DNA of 64,000 nt from Novilysobacter_A longmucuonensis. GTDB lineage: Bacteria > Pseudomonadota > Gammaproteobacteria > Xanthomonadales > Xanthomonadaceae. This document shows, one piece after another, positions 45,550-53,796 of the stretch. Location of the stretch: NCBI RefSeq assembly GCF_046600735.1, contig NZ_JBJMAW010000003.1:1-64000 (forward strand), in the 5' to 3' direction. Below the pieces are notes generated by a model that was not told where the DNA came from, did no database searches, and saw only the letters and a program-made list of their open reading frames with translations. The translations under genes were made by a program, and so were the position numbers. The stretch's first letter is position 1. The number at the start of each line of letters is the position of its first letter.

Positions 45550-45930
45550 ATGAAGACAAGCTTCGCACAAAAATATTCGCTGCTGCTGGCCCTGGTTCTC
45601 GCTTCGGCGTTGAGCGCGTGCGCCACGTTGCCACCGCCGACCGCCGAGCTTTCGAACGCGCAGCAGGCGCTGGTCCGCGCCGGCGGCGCCGATGCCGATC
45701 ACTACGCGTCGCGGGAAATCGCCAATGCGCGCGAGGCCCTGGCCCGCGCCCAGGCGGCGATGGCCGACGACCGCGAGGACGACGCCCGGCGCCTGGCGCT
45801 GGCCGCCAGCGCCGACGCCGACCTGGCCTACGCCCGCAGCCGCGAAGCCCTTGCCAGCGCCGAACTCGCCCAGCGCCAGGCCGAGCTCGCCCAGTTGCGC
45901 CAGCGCCTGCAGACCGGAGATGACCGATGA
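45550..45930 (+). CDS. DUF4398-type lipoprotein
   Basis: 126 aa. Lipoprotein signal ending LSAC (Cys24). The rest is a two-helix coiled coil rich in Ala/Glu/Arg (ELSNAQQALVRAGGADADHYASREIANAREALARA), the DUF4398 pattern. The stop overlaps the start of the OmpA-like gene (ATGA), a linked pair seen in many gammaproteobacteria. Confidence 0.88.
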   Translation: MKTSFAQKYSLLLALVLASALSACATLPPPTAELSNAQQALVRAGGADADHYASREIANAREALARAQAAMADDREDDARRLALAASADADLAYARSREALASAELAQRQAELAQLRQRLQTGDDR

Positions 45931-46877
45931 AGTGCCCGATTGCCATCATCGGCGCGCTCACCGCGCTGCTGCTTGCCACGTCCCCGGCGCAGGCCCAGGC
46001 CCAGGACAACGCGTCCGCCGCGCTGTCGCAGCGCCTGACCGCGCTGGAGGCCGACGTCGAGCTCGGCACCTTCGCCGCCTACGAGCGCCTGCAGGCACGC
46101 CAGGCGATCGCCGCCCTGGCCGAGGCCAGCCGCCAGGAGCGCGAGGCCGCGCGCTACGTCGCCGAACGCCGGGTCGCGATCGCCGAGGCCACCGCGCGCA
46201 CGCAGGCGATGCAGCGCGAGATCGACCGGCTCGACCGCGAGCGCAGCGAGTGGCTGGTCGAAGCCAGCCGCCGCGACGCCGCCCGCGCCCGCGCCGAAGC
46301 CGAGCGCCTGCGCATCCAGGCCCAGATCCAGGCCGAGGAGTCCGCGCGCCTGCGTGAGCAGACCAGCGCCGACGCCGAAGCGATGCAGGACATCGAGGCC
46401 GCGCTGGAAGGCGTTACCGGCGCACAGAATGCGCGGCTGAACGCGGCGCGCGAGCGCGAAGCCGCGCTGGCCCGGCAGGAAGCGGCACTGATGGCCGGCG
46501 GTACCCTGCCGCCGTCCACCCGGGAGTCGCGCGGGGAGGTCTTCACCTTGGGCGGTGATGCCTTCGGTTCGGGCCAGGCCACGCTGACCGGCGCCGCGGC
46601 CGACAGCGTGAAGACCTTGGCGGCCTACCTGCAGGCCGCACCGGACGGCTCGGTTCGGGTGGAGGGGCACACCGACAGCCAGGGCGCGGCCGAGGCCAAC
46701 CGGGCGCTGTCGCAGCGGCGCGCCGACGCGGTGCGCGAGGCGCTGATCGGCGCCGGCGTGGCGGCTGCGCGCATCGAGGCGGTCGGGCTGGGCGCCGACC
46801 AGCCGGTGGCCGACAACGCCAGCGCCTCCGGCCGCGCCCGCAACCGCCGGGTCGAGGTGATCGTCGCGGACGAGTAG
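45927..46877 (+). CDS. OmpA-family peptidoglycan-associated protein with coiled coil
   Basis: 316 aa. Signal peptide 1-25 (AQAQA), a long Ala/Glu/Arg-rich coiled coil (about 35-195), then a C-terminal OmpA domain (about 205-316). The domain has VRVEGHTDSQGAAEANRALSQRRADAVREAL, in which the Asp and Arg bind diaminopimelate of peptidoglycan, and ends NRRVEVIVADE. It starts four bases inside the upstream lipoprotein gene. The pair likely tethers the outer membrane or a lipoprotein to the wall. Confidence 0.93.
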   Translation: MKCPIAIIGALTALLLATSPAQAQAQDNASAALSQRLTALEADVELGTFAAYERLQARQAIAALAEASRQEREAARYVAERRVAIAEATARTQAMQREIDRLDRERSEWLVEASRRDAARARAEAERLRIQAQIQAEESARLREQTSADAEAMQDIEAALEGVTGAQNARLNAAREREAALARQEAALMAGGTLPPSTRESRGEVFTLGGDAFGSGQATLTGAAADSVKTLAAYLQAAPDGSVRVEGHTDSQGAAEANRALSQRRADAVREALIGAGVAAARIEAVGLGADQPVADNASASGRARNRRVEVIVADE

Positions 46878-46909
46878 CCGCGGCCGGCGGTCGTGCGGAC
46901 GGCGCATCC

Positions 46910-46990
46910 GTAGAGCCGGGCTTGCTCGGCTGCACCACGGCGACAACGCGTTTTCCGGGCCCACGCGCAGCCGAGCAAGCTCGGCTCTAC
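46910..46990. repeat. Palindromic repeat, GTAGAGCCGAGCTTGCTCGG type
   Basis: Second main repeat family: left arm GTAGAGCCGGGCTTGCTCGG, right arm CCGAGCAAGCTCGGCTCTAC. Same family as half of the 29.3-30.0 kb array. Confidence 0.92.
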
Positions 46991-46995
46991 CAGGG

Positions 46996-47386
46996 CCGCA
47001 GGATGCACGAGGTGCGCCCGCGCGCCCGGGGGACCTGGTTCAACAGCAACTCAGTTAACTGAATCCGGCGCCGCCCAAGCCGCGCCGGCAGCTGCGGGCC
47101 GCGCCCCGCGGCGGGCGTGATCGAAACCGGTTTTTGGCGCTTGCCGGCCCCCGGGCGGAGGAGTAGGGTCGGTCTCAACCAGGCGGCCCGCACCGCGTGG
47201 TGAAGAGCCAGGCCGATGACCCAGCCGCCGATTTCGCAGGAGCCCGCCGCCGCGCATCGCGCTGCGGTCGGCCTGCGGAAATGGCTGCAGCTTGGGCCGC
47301 ACGTCGCGCCTGGCGCCCCTGATGAACCCCGCAACGCCTCGGCCCTCCCGGCCGGGGCGTTTTGCATTCGTGCTGAAGGAGGCTCC
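46996..47386 (+). promoter_or_regulatory. Long leader before the YdcH-like gene
   Basis: About 390 bases with no convincing gene. A perfect 12-bp palindrome TCAGTTAACTGA at 47051-47062 could be a regulator site. An intrinsic terminator at 47333-47363 lies directly before the ribosome-binding site of the next gene, so transcripts entering here end there unless read through. A small RNA or attenuator is possible. Confidence 0.45.
47333..47363 (+). terminator. Terminator or attenuator upstream of the YdcH-like gene
   Basis: AACGCCTCGGCC pairs with GGCCGGGGCGTT (12 bp, one T-G wobble), loop CTCCC, then TTTTG. It is 12 bases before AAGGAGG. Confidence 0.8.
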
Positions 47387-47605
47387 ATGTTCGAAGAACA
47401 GCCGCAACCCGAGATCGACGCACTGATAAAGGGCGACCCCGAATTCAAGCAGCTCTACCAACACCACCAGAAGCTGGACAAGAAGGTCATGGACGCCGAA
47501 CTGGGGGTACTGCCGATCGACGACACCACCTTGTCCCAGATGAAGCGCGAGAAGCTCGCCGCCAAGGACCGCCTGGTCCGGATGTACGCCGCGCGCGCGC
47601 ACTGA
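47387..47605 (+). CDS. YdcH/DUF465 family small protein
   Basis: 72 aa helical hairpin. The ATG at 47387 has a perfect AAGGAGG 5 nt upstream. LIKGDPEFKQLYQHHQKLDKKVMDAELG and LSQMKREKLAAKDRLVRM match the family signature (two antiparallel helices, L-K-KEKL-KD). Function unknown; family members are abundant in many proteobacteria. The ORF extends upstream to 47216 but through the terminator, so the later start is chosen. Confidence 0.9.
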   Translation: MFEEQPQPEIDALIKGDPEFKQLYQHHQKLDKKVMDAELGVLPIDDTTLSQMKREKLAAKDRLVRMYAARAH

Positions 47606-47631
47606 CCATCGTCGCACCGGCCCGTTCAAAA

Positions 47632-47673
47632 GCGGGCGGTGACGGTTTCCCTCGTCGGGCCGTCACCGTCCGC
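47632..47673. other. Long hairpin after the YdcH-like gene
   Basis: A 14-bp stem (GCGGGCGGTGACGG with CCGTCACCGTCCGC, one mismatch) and 14-nt loop. There is no U-tract, so it may stabilise the mRNA 3' end or be a repeat rather than a classic terminator. Confidence 0.5.
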
Positions 47674-47715
47674 CACCGGCCGAGTCCCGCAGAACCCGCG
47701 AGAACCGAGACACTC

Positions 47716-47810
47716 GTAGGAGCGCCCCATGGGCGCGAGCTCTTCGGCCAGGCGATGAATGCACCAGGCCGCTCGTGCCGGTTGTCGATCGCGGCTGAAG
47801 CCGCTCCTAC
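47716..47810. repeat. Chimeric palindromic repeat
   Basis: The left arm is the GTAGGAGCGCCCCATGGGCG subtype; the right arm is the GCGGCTGAAGCCGCTCCTAC subtype. Only the outer 9 nt pair; the element looks like a recombinant of two subtypes. Confidence 0.85.
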
Positions 47811-47904
47811 AAAAGCGCGGGTGCTCCCGGACGCCCCGTCCCGGCCGGCCTAGTAGAATCCACGCGGTCCGCCGCGCTGTCCGCGGCGCAGGAACCCCGA
47901 CCGC

Positions 47905-49281
<1,377 letters not shown>

Positions 49282-49291
49282 CCGCACCGTC

Positions 49292-49762
49292 GTAGGAGCG
49301 CCCCATGGGCGCGAACGCTCTACTACGCCTGATGCAATCGCGGGCATGGCCCGCTCCTACAACGGCGCATCGCGGCCACCGGCAACACCTGTAGGAGCGC
49401 CCCATGGGCGCGAACGCTCTACTACGGTTGATGCAATCGCGGGCATGGCCCGCTCCTACCACGGCGCATCGCGGCCACCGCCGCCCCCGTAGGAGCGCCC
49501 CATGGGCGCGAACGCGAATCGGACAGGCGCGGTGGTCCGGTTTCCATCGCGGCCATGGGCCGCTCCTACAAAAGCGCTCGATAATTCCGTAGAGCCGAGC
49601 TTGCTCGGCTGCGCCCACGATGCCTCGCACACCCACCGGACCGCAGCGGAGCAAGCTCCGCTCTACGACGGCATCGCCGCACTCCGCTTCTCTGTAGGAG
49701 CGCCCCATGGGCGCGAACGCTCTCCTACGCCTGACGCAATCGCGGGCATGGCCCGCTCCTAC
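49292..49762. repeat. Tandem array of palindromic repeats reaching into the sulfotransferase gene
   Basis: GTAGGAGCG-type elements start at 49292, 49391, 49489 and 49694, with one GTAGAGCC-type element at 49589. The first units are 98-99 bp apart and share the spacer ACGGCG(C/G)ATCGCGGCCACCG after the right arm. The final element ends on the TAG stop of the downstream minus-strand gene, and the same spacer sequence continues as its last codons. Confidence 0.93.
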
Positions 49763-50559
49763 CACGGCGGATCGCGGCCACCGGCGGTTGCCTCTTCCGG
49801 TTGACCGAACTCGATGCCGTAACGCAGCCGCATCTGCGCCAGTTCGCGGCGCATCAGCCAGCGCAGCAGGCGCCGGGCCGGGCGGTTGCCGTTGCGCAGG
49901 TAGCGCCCTTCGAACACCGGCTCGAACGTCGGCGCCCTGGCCGGCTGGGGCAGGTCCAGAAATGCGTAGACGCGGGACATCACGCTCGCCGGCGCGCTAC
50001 GGAGCTCGGCGTTGTCGAGCAGCAGCACCTGATCGCGCGGGAGATGGGTGAACAGCACGTCCAGCTGGCGCGCGTAGTCGCCGCGCGCGCGATAACTGTG
50101 CCGGCGCAGCGGGGAGTCGGCCGACAGGTCCTGCCAGTGCCGGCGCAGCCTCCAGCGCTCCAGCAGCACCGCCGCCCACAGCGGCCATGATTCCTGATCG
50201 CGTGCGCGCTCCATGTGGTAGTGCGAGATCGCGCGGTCGACCGGGTCGCGCAGCAGGATGATCCAGCGCATCGCCGGGTTGTAGCGGGCGATGCGTTGCA
50301 CCAGCCGCGGATGGAACAGGTAGATCGGGGTGGCATCGCCGTGCAGGCGATCTTCGCGCGGGTCCTCGAAATGCCGCCGATAACGCTCGTCGACCGCCTC
50401 GGCTGGCCATGCCTCGTCGAAGCAGGGCGCATCGAACACATGCGCCTCCTTGTTGCGCGGCAGGCACACCTGCGGGTGCGCGCCCAGGTACCGCGCCAGT
50501 GCGGTGGTGCCGCCCTTCTGCACGCCGCCGATCACAAACCGCACCCGCGGCCCGCTCAC
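49759..50559 (-). CDS. Sulfotransferase (PAPS-dependent), second of two
   Basis: 266 aa, P-loop-like sulfotransferase fold. PAPS 5'-phosphosulfate loop GGVQKGGTTALARYLGAHP near the N-terminus; 3'-phosphate motif WIILLRDPVDRAISHYHME; HPQVCLPRNKEAHVFD is the NDST-like segment. Cytosolic, no signal peptide. The GTG start at 50559 overlaps the stop of the preceding sulfotransferase gene (GTGA). The C-terminus AGGRDPPW and the TAG stop are encoded by repeat-related DNA, so the natural tail may have been replaced. Likely sulfates a carbohydrate; the acceptor is unknown. Confidence 0.87.
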   Translation of the reverse strand: MSGPRVRFVIGGVQKGGTTALARYLGAHPQVCLPRNKEAHVFDAPCFDEAWPAEAVDERYRRHFEDPREDRLHGDATPIYLFHPRLVQRIARYNPAMRWIILLRDPVDRAISHYHMERARDQESWPLWAAVLLERWRLRRHWQDLSADSPLRRHSYRARGDYARQLDVLFTHLPRDQVLLLDNAELRSAPASVMSRVYAFLDLPQPARAPTFEPVFEGRYLRNGNRPARRLLRWLMRRELAQMRLRYGIEFGQPEEATAGGRDPPW

Positions 50560-51413
50560 GTCGTATGTGCCTGCTGCAGCATCCGCTGCGCCAGCGGCGC
50601 CACGCTGTCGGGTGCATACCAGCGCTGCCAGCTGCCCGGCTGGCGCTGCAGCGCTTCGGCCAGTCCGGCGATCTTCGCGCGGTCGTAATGCGCGCTGGCA
50701 TTGCGCTCGGCCAACTGCGCATCGCTGCGGCCGCTCAGCCCGGCGCTCGCGCGCAGTGCCTCGCCTTGGGTGGCGACGATGTCTTCGTAGCGCAGCACCT
50801 CCGCCGGCGCCAGTGCGGTGGCGAACCGCGCGAAGAACCACTCCAGCACGATCAGCTGCCGGCGCAGGCGCTCGGGCTCTGCCTGCAGCTGCGCGGCCAG
50901 CGCCGCATCGAGGCGTTCGCCGGCGGGGATGTGCCCGCGGCTGACCGGCAGGTCGACCGAGTTCCACGAGGCCAGCACCGACAATGGGTGGCGCACGATT
51001 GCGCGGGTCTGGAAACGCTCGCGCAGTTGCGGCAGCAGCGCGGTGAACGCCGCGTTGTGCTTGATCACCAGGGTGAAGCCCGGGGCAGGCCGCGGCTCCA
51101 CGGCGATCTCGCCGCGCGTCGCTTGCTGGCGGCGGCGGCCGTCGGCCAGGCGCTCGTCGCCGAAAGGGTTGTCCGGCACCCGGCCACCGCGCTGCTTGCT
51201 CGGGGCGGTACCCGATTCCAGGATCTGTGCCCGCGCCCGGTCGCAGAACGCCGCGATGCAGTCCAGCGCCGCCGGCGGGTCGCGTGGCGGCAGCTCGCCG
51301 ACCTCCATCGGCTCGAACAGCGCCACAGTCTGTTCGCACAGGCCGAGCAGCCGGCACGCCAGCGTGGTGCCGCCGCGTGGCACCCCGGTCAGTGCCAGCG
51401 TGCGGCCGCTCAT
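50556..51413 (-). CDS. Sulfotransferase (PAPS-dependent), first of two
   Basis: 285 aa. PAPS loop in TGVPRGGTTLACRLLG (about 9-24) and 3'-phosphate motif RAIVRHPLSVLASWNSVD. KHNAAFTALLP and RYEDIV are further family landmarks. Start at 51413 is fixed by the ATGA overlap with the glycosyltransferase stop; an in-frame ATG at 51422 is less likely. Only distantly similar to the following sulfotransferase, so the two probably modify different positions or acceptors. Confidence 0.85.
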   Translation of the reverse strand: MSGRTLALTGVPRGGTTLACRLLGLCEQTVALFEPMEVGELPPRDPPAALDCIAAFCDRARAQILESGTAPSKQRGGRVPDNPFGDERLADGRRRQQATRGEIAVEPRPAPGFTLVIKHNAAFTALLPQLRERFQTRAIVRHPLSVLASWNSVDLPVSRGHIPAGERLDAALAAQLQAEPERLRRQLIVLEWFFARFATALAPAEVLRYEDIVATQGEALRASAGLSGRSDAQLAERNASAHYDRAKIAGLAEALQRQPGSWQRWYAPDSVAPLAQRMLQQAHTT

Positions 51414-52330
51414 GCGTTCCATAGGTAGTCGATGTCGTCCAGCACCGCGTGGAACGCCTCGCGCTCGCGCTGCAGGCCGAAGCGTGCCGCGGTTTCGCGC
51501 CCGTGCGCCACCAGCCGTGCGACCACTGCCGGGTTTTCCAGTTGCTGCACCGCCTGCAGCAGCGCATCCAGTTGCAATGGCGGTGCCAGCGCGTTGCGTC
51601 CATCGGCCAGGTAGGCGCGGTTGCCGATGCAATCGGGCACGATGGTGGCGCAGCCCAGCGCCATCGCTTCCAGTCCAGGCAGGTAGAAGCCCTCGGTCGC
51701 ATACGGCAAGGTCACCGCAATCGCGGCGGCGGCCATCTGCGCCAGATATTCACCACGCAGGATCCGCCGGTCGCACAACGCGACCTGGCACCCGCGCTCG
51801 CGCAATGCGGCCGCAAGCGCCCGGCCCAGCGAAGGCTGCTTGGTCGCATCGATGAATACGCCCGCACGGGTCTCCGGCGCCGCCAGGCCGTTTGGCAACT
51901 GCAGCGCCGCCTCGATCACCCGCACCGGGCCGTTGACCCGGCCGCTGGCGAGGATCGCCTCGGCCACCGGCGCGCTGACGCACAGGCGCACCGCGCGCCG
52001 GCCCAGGAAGGCGTGGCGTGGGTCGCCCGGGTCCCCGTGACGCACGCCCTGGACCAGGTTGATCACCGGGCGCGCCGGGTCGTCGTGCGGATAGGCCTGC
52101 CAATCGATGCCGCCCAGCAGCAGCGCATCGGCCTGGTCGGGCCGCCACTGCGGCTGCGGCGCCACGTCATGGATGCGCCACGGATTGTCGGCGTCGACGC
52201 TGGCCGGGGTCAGGTATACCGATGGCGACCAGTCCGGGTGCGCCCCGGCATGCTCGAAGTAGTCCCAGACCTTGCCATGGCCTCCGCTCGCGCGGCGGAA
52301 GTCGCGATGGAACAGCAGGCGGCGGCTCAT
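51410..52330 (-). CDS. Glycosyltransferase (GT4-like) of the sulfotransferase operon
   Basis: 306 aa from ATG at 52330 (MSRRLLFHRDFRRASGGHGKVWDYF). Compact GT-B protein: the N-terminal glycine loop FRRASGGHGKVWDYFEH, and the nucleotide-sugar domain with the E-x7-E like pattern TEGFYLPGLEAMALGCATIVPD. GNRAYLADGRNAL is a typical GT4 end. The frame is open far upstream but overlaps another gene. Its stop overlaps the first sulfotransferase start. Acceptor and donor are unknown. Confidence 0.83.
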   Translation of the reverse strand: MSRRLLFHRDFRRASGGHGKVWDYFEHAGAHPDWSPSVYLTPASVDADNPWRIHDVAPQPQWRPDQADALLLGGIDWQAYPHDDPARPVINLVQGVRHGDPGDPRHAFLGRRAVRLCVSAPVAEAILASGRVNGPVRVIEAALQLPNGLAAPETRAGVFIDATKQPSLGRALAAALRERGCQVALCDRRILRGEYLAQMAAAAIAVTLPYATEGFYLPGLEAMALGCATIVPDCIGNRAYLADGRNALAPPLQLDALLQAVQQLENPAVVARLVAHGRETAARFGLQREREAFHAVLDDIDYLWNA

Positions 52331-52343
52331 CGCGCGGGCAGGC

Positions 52344-52826
52344 TCACTCGACGCTGAAGTCGACGATGCCCACCGGCTGACCATCGACGTCGACCTGCAC
52401 GTTGTAGTCGCCCGCGCGCAGGCCGTCGGCGGCGGACAGCTCGAAATGCAGGTGCTCGGCCCCGGCGGCGATGTCCTTGGTCTCCTCCTTGTCGGTGGTG
52501 CCGTCCTCAAAGGTCCAGTAGACCTTCGCCTGGCTGCCGGGATCGAACTCCCGGGTGGGGATGGAGGCGTAGATCGTGTCGTCGGTGGTGTAGCGCTGCT
52601 TGCGCGCATCCACCGCCATGTCGGCGCCGATCGAGCTGCCGACAGCGATGGCGTCGGCGCTGACATCCACCGGCTCCTGCGAGGTGGCAGGCGGCAGCTC
52701 GAGCTCGGGTGCCTGGCCTGCGACTTCGGCCGGCTCGGCCGGCGGCGCGGGTTCGGACTGCTCGCTGCTGCACGCGGCGAGCAGCGCCAGCGGCAGGGCC
52801 AGGGTGAGGACTCGGAACAGGGACAT
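52344..52826 (-). CDS. Small predicted lipoprotein
   Basis: 160 aa. Start at 52826, with AAGGAT upstream. Lipobox LLAAC (Cys19), then a Pro/Glu/Ala-rich acidic linker (about 20-55), then a compact beta domain (about 60-160; AKVYWTFEDGTTDKEE, DYNVQVDVDGQPVGIVDFSVE) that resembles an immunoglobulin-like fold. I do not recognise the family. It ends 14 bases before the glycosyltransferase start, so it may be the first gene of that operon. Confidence 0.75.
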   Translation of the reverse strand: MSLFRVLTLALPLALLAACSSEQSEPAPPAEPAEVAGQAPELELPPATSQEPVDVSADAIAVGSSIGADMAVDARKQRYTTDDTIYASIPTREFDPGSQAKVYWTFEDGTTDKEETKDIAAGAEHLHFELSAADGLRAGDYNVQVDVDGQPVGIVDFSVE

Positions 52827-52974
52827 GGGGGCATCCTTCGGGTCGACGGGGGAGTGCGGCCGCAGCGCGGCGGGCGTCGATGATGCTAAAGGACAAGCCC
52901 GGCTGGCGGTAGCCGGCGCGGCGGGGGGCTCGAAAGAACTGCCCTTTGCGTCGTTCCCGCACATCGCCTGAGTT

Positions 52975-53002
52975 AAGCCGAGCCGCGAAGCGGCTTCGGC
53001 TT
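52975..53002 (-). terminator. Hairpin downstream of the toxin-antitoxin operon
   Basis: A 12-bp imperfect stem (AAGCCGAGCCGC with GCGGCTTCGGCTT, one bulge) with a 3-nt loop, ten bases past the brnA stop on the minus strand; only a short TTAACT follows. Confidence 0.5.
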
Positions 53003-53012
53003 GAACGAATTG

Positions 53013-53285
53013 TCAGCCAGCAGCCCGACGTTCTTTGGGTGCACTTTTTTCAAGCGCCTCCGCCATGCGGGTCTGCCAGCCAGGGCCGCTGGCCTTCCAC
53101 CGGGCAATGACCCGAGGAGGAAGACGCAGCGACAAAAGCTGCCGAGGATTCGCGACCTTCGGGCGGCCACGGCGAACGAGCTTTTCGCCATGGTGGAGGT
53201 CTGCGCTGGCAATCCAGGCATCAGTAATCTCTGGCAGCTCAGGATCAGGCAAGGTGGGGGAGGAGTTTTTTTTCTTCGCGTTCAT
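53013..53285 (-). CDS. brnA: BrnA-family antitoxin
   Basis: 90 aa. The N-terminus is charged and Pro-rich; the C-terminal ribbon-helix-helix (LLSLRLPPRVIARWKASGPGWQTRMAEALEK) is the BrnA DNA-binding and dimerising domain (compare SIRLDPDVLEWFRAQGPGYQTRIN). It binds BrnT and represses the operon. The gene overlaps the 3' end of the toxin gene by 41 nt. Confidence 0.88.
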   Translation of the reverse strand: MNAKKKNSSPTLPDPELPEITDAWIASADLHHGEKLVRRGRPKVANPRQLLSLRLPPRVIARWKASGPGWQTRMAEALEKSAPKERRAAG

Positions 53286-53517
53286 GGCAATGCCTCATGC
53301 TGATGATGCGCCTTGCGGCACCGCGGGGCGTCCATGCGAAGACGACAAGCCGAGAATCAAGCCAGCCAGCAGTGATGAAGCGAGGCTCGCCGTAGTCTTG
53401 GCGATCGTCTATGCGAGTGAAGTGCCGCCCAGCAAACGCTTCTTTTGCGCGAAGCATGTCTAGGCCGCGCTCGTGCAGGGTCCATTGGCGCTTGGCTGGG
53501 TCGCATGTGATTCGCAC
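53245..53517 (-). CDS. brnT: BrnT-family ribonuclease toxin
   Basis: 90 aa from a GTG at 53517. Matches the family pattern: CDPAKRQWTLHERGLD near the start, DYGEPRFITAGWLDSRLVVFAW, and the C-terminal RRIISMRHCHEREEK (family: RIISARKATRRER) with catalytic-site Arg/Glu/Arg. BrnT degrades mRNA under stress and is neutralised by BrnA. The first codon lies only five bases after a -10-like box, so translation is probably leaderless. Confidence 0.88.
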   Translation of the reverse strand: MRITCDPAKRQWTLHERGLDMLRAKEAFAGRHFTRIDDRQDYGEPRFITAGWLDSRLVVFAWTPRGAARRIISMRHCHEREEKKLLPHLA

Positions 53518-53522
53518 GATTT

Positions 53523-53551
53523 AGCGTAGCTACGAAAAAGAGCCCCGTCAA
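53523..53551 (-). promoter_or_regulatory. brnT promoter with palindromic operator
   Basis: On the minus strand: TTGACG (-35, 53546-53551), 17-bp spacer, TACGCT (-10, 53523-53528). A perfect 10-bp palindrome CGTAGCTACG (53525-53534) overlaps the -10 box, well placed for BrnA autorepression. Confidence 0.55.
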
Positions 53552-53621
53552 GCGCGATGAACTGTTTCTGCTGGCTAACGCGGGTTTTGCAGCTGGCACC
53601 GCGGTGGGTGCGGTGGCGTGG

Positions 53622-53694
53622 TCGCGACTCACGTCGCTCCTACAGGGGCCGGTCGCGATATTGCGGGGCGGGGTAGGAGCGACGTCAGTCGCGA
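53622..53694. repeat. Inverted repeat, GTAGGAGCGACGTCAGTCGCGA type
   Basis: Two 22-nt arms (53622-53643 and 53673-53694) of a further subtype in opposite orientation to the other elements: here the CTCCTAC ends face inward. Confidence 0.85.
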
Positions 53695-53743
53695 GGCCGG
53701 GTGCCGCGGCTACGAGGCGCACCGCGCCTGCGCAAACGGTGGC

Positions 53744-53776
53744 ACAAAAAAAACGGGCGGCCGAAGCCGCCCGTTT
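53744..53776 (-). terminator. Intrinsic terminator of the secreted acidic protein gene
   Basis: AAACGGGCGGC / GCCGCCCGTTT stem with TTCG-type loop; on the minus strand it is followed by eight T. One of the strongest terminators in the window. Confidence 0.93.
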
Positions 53777-53796
53777 GATACATCACTTGTAGCAGG

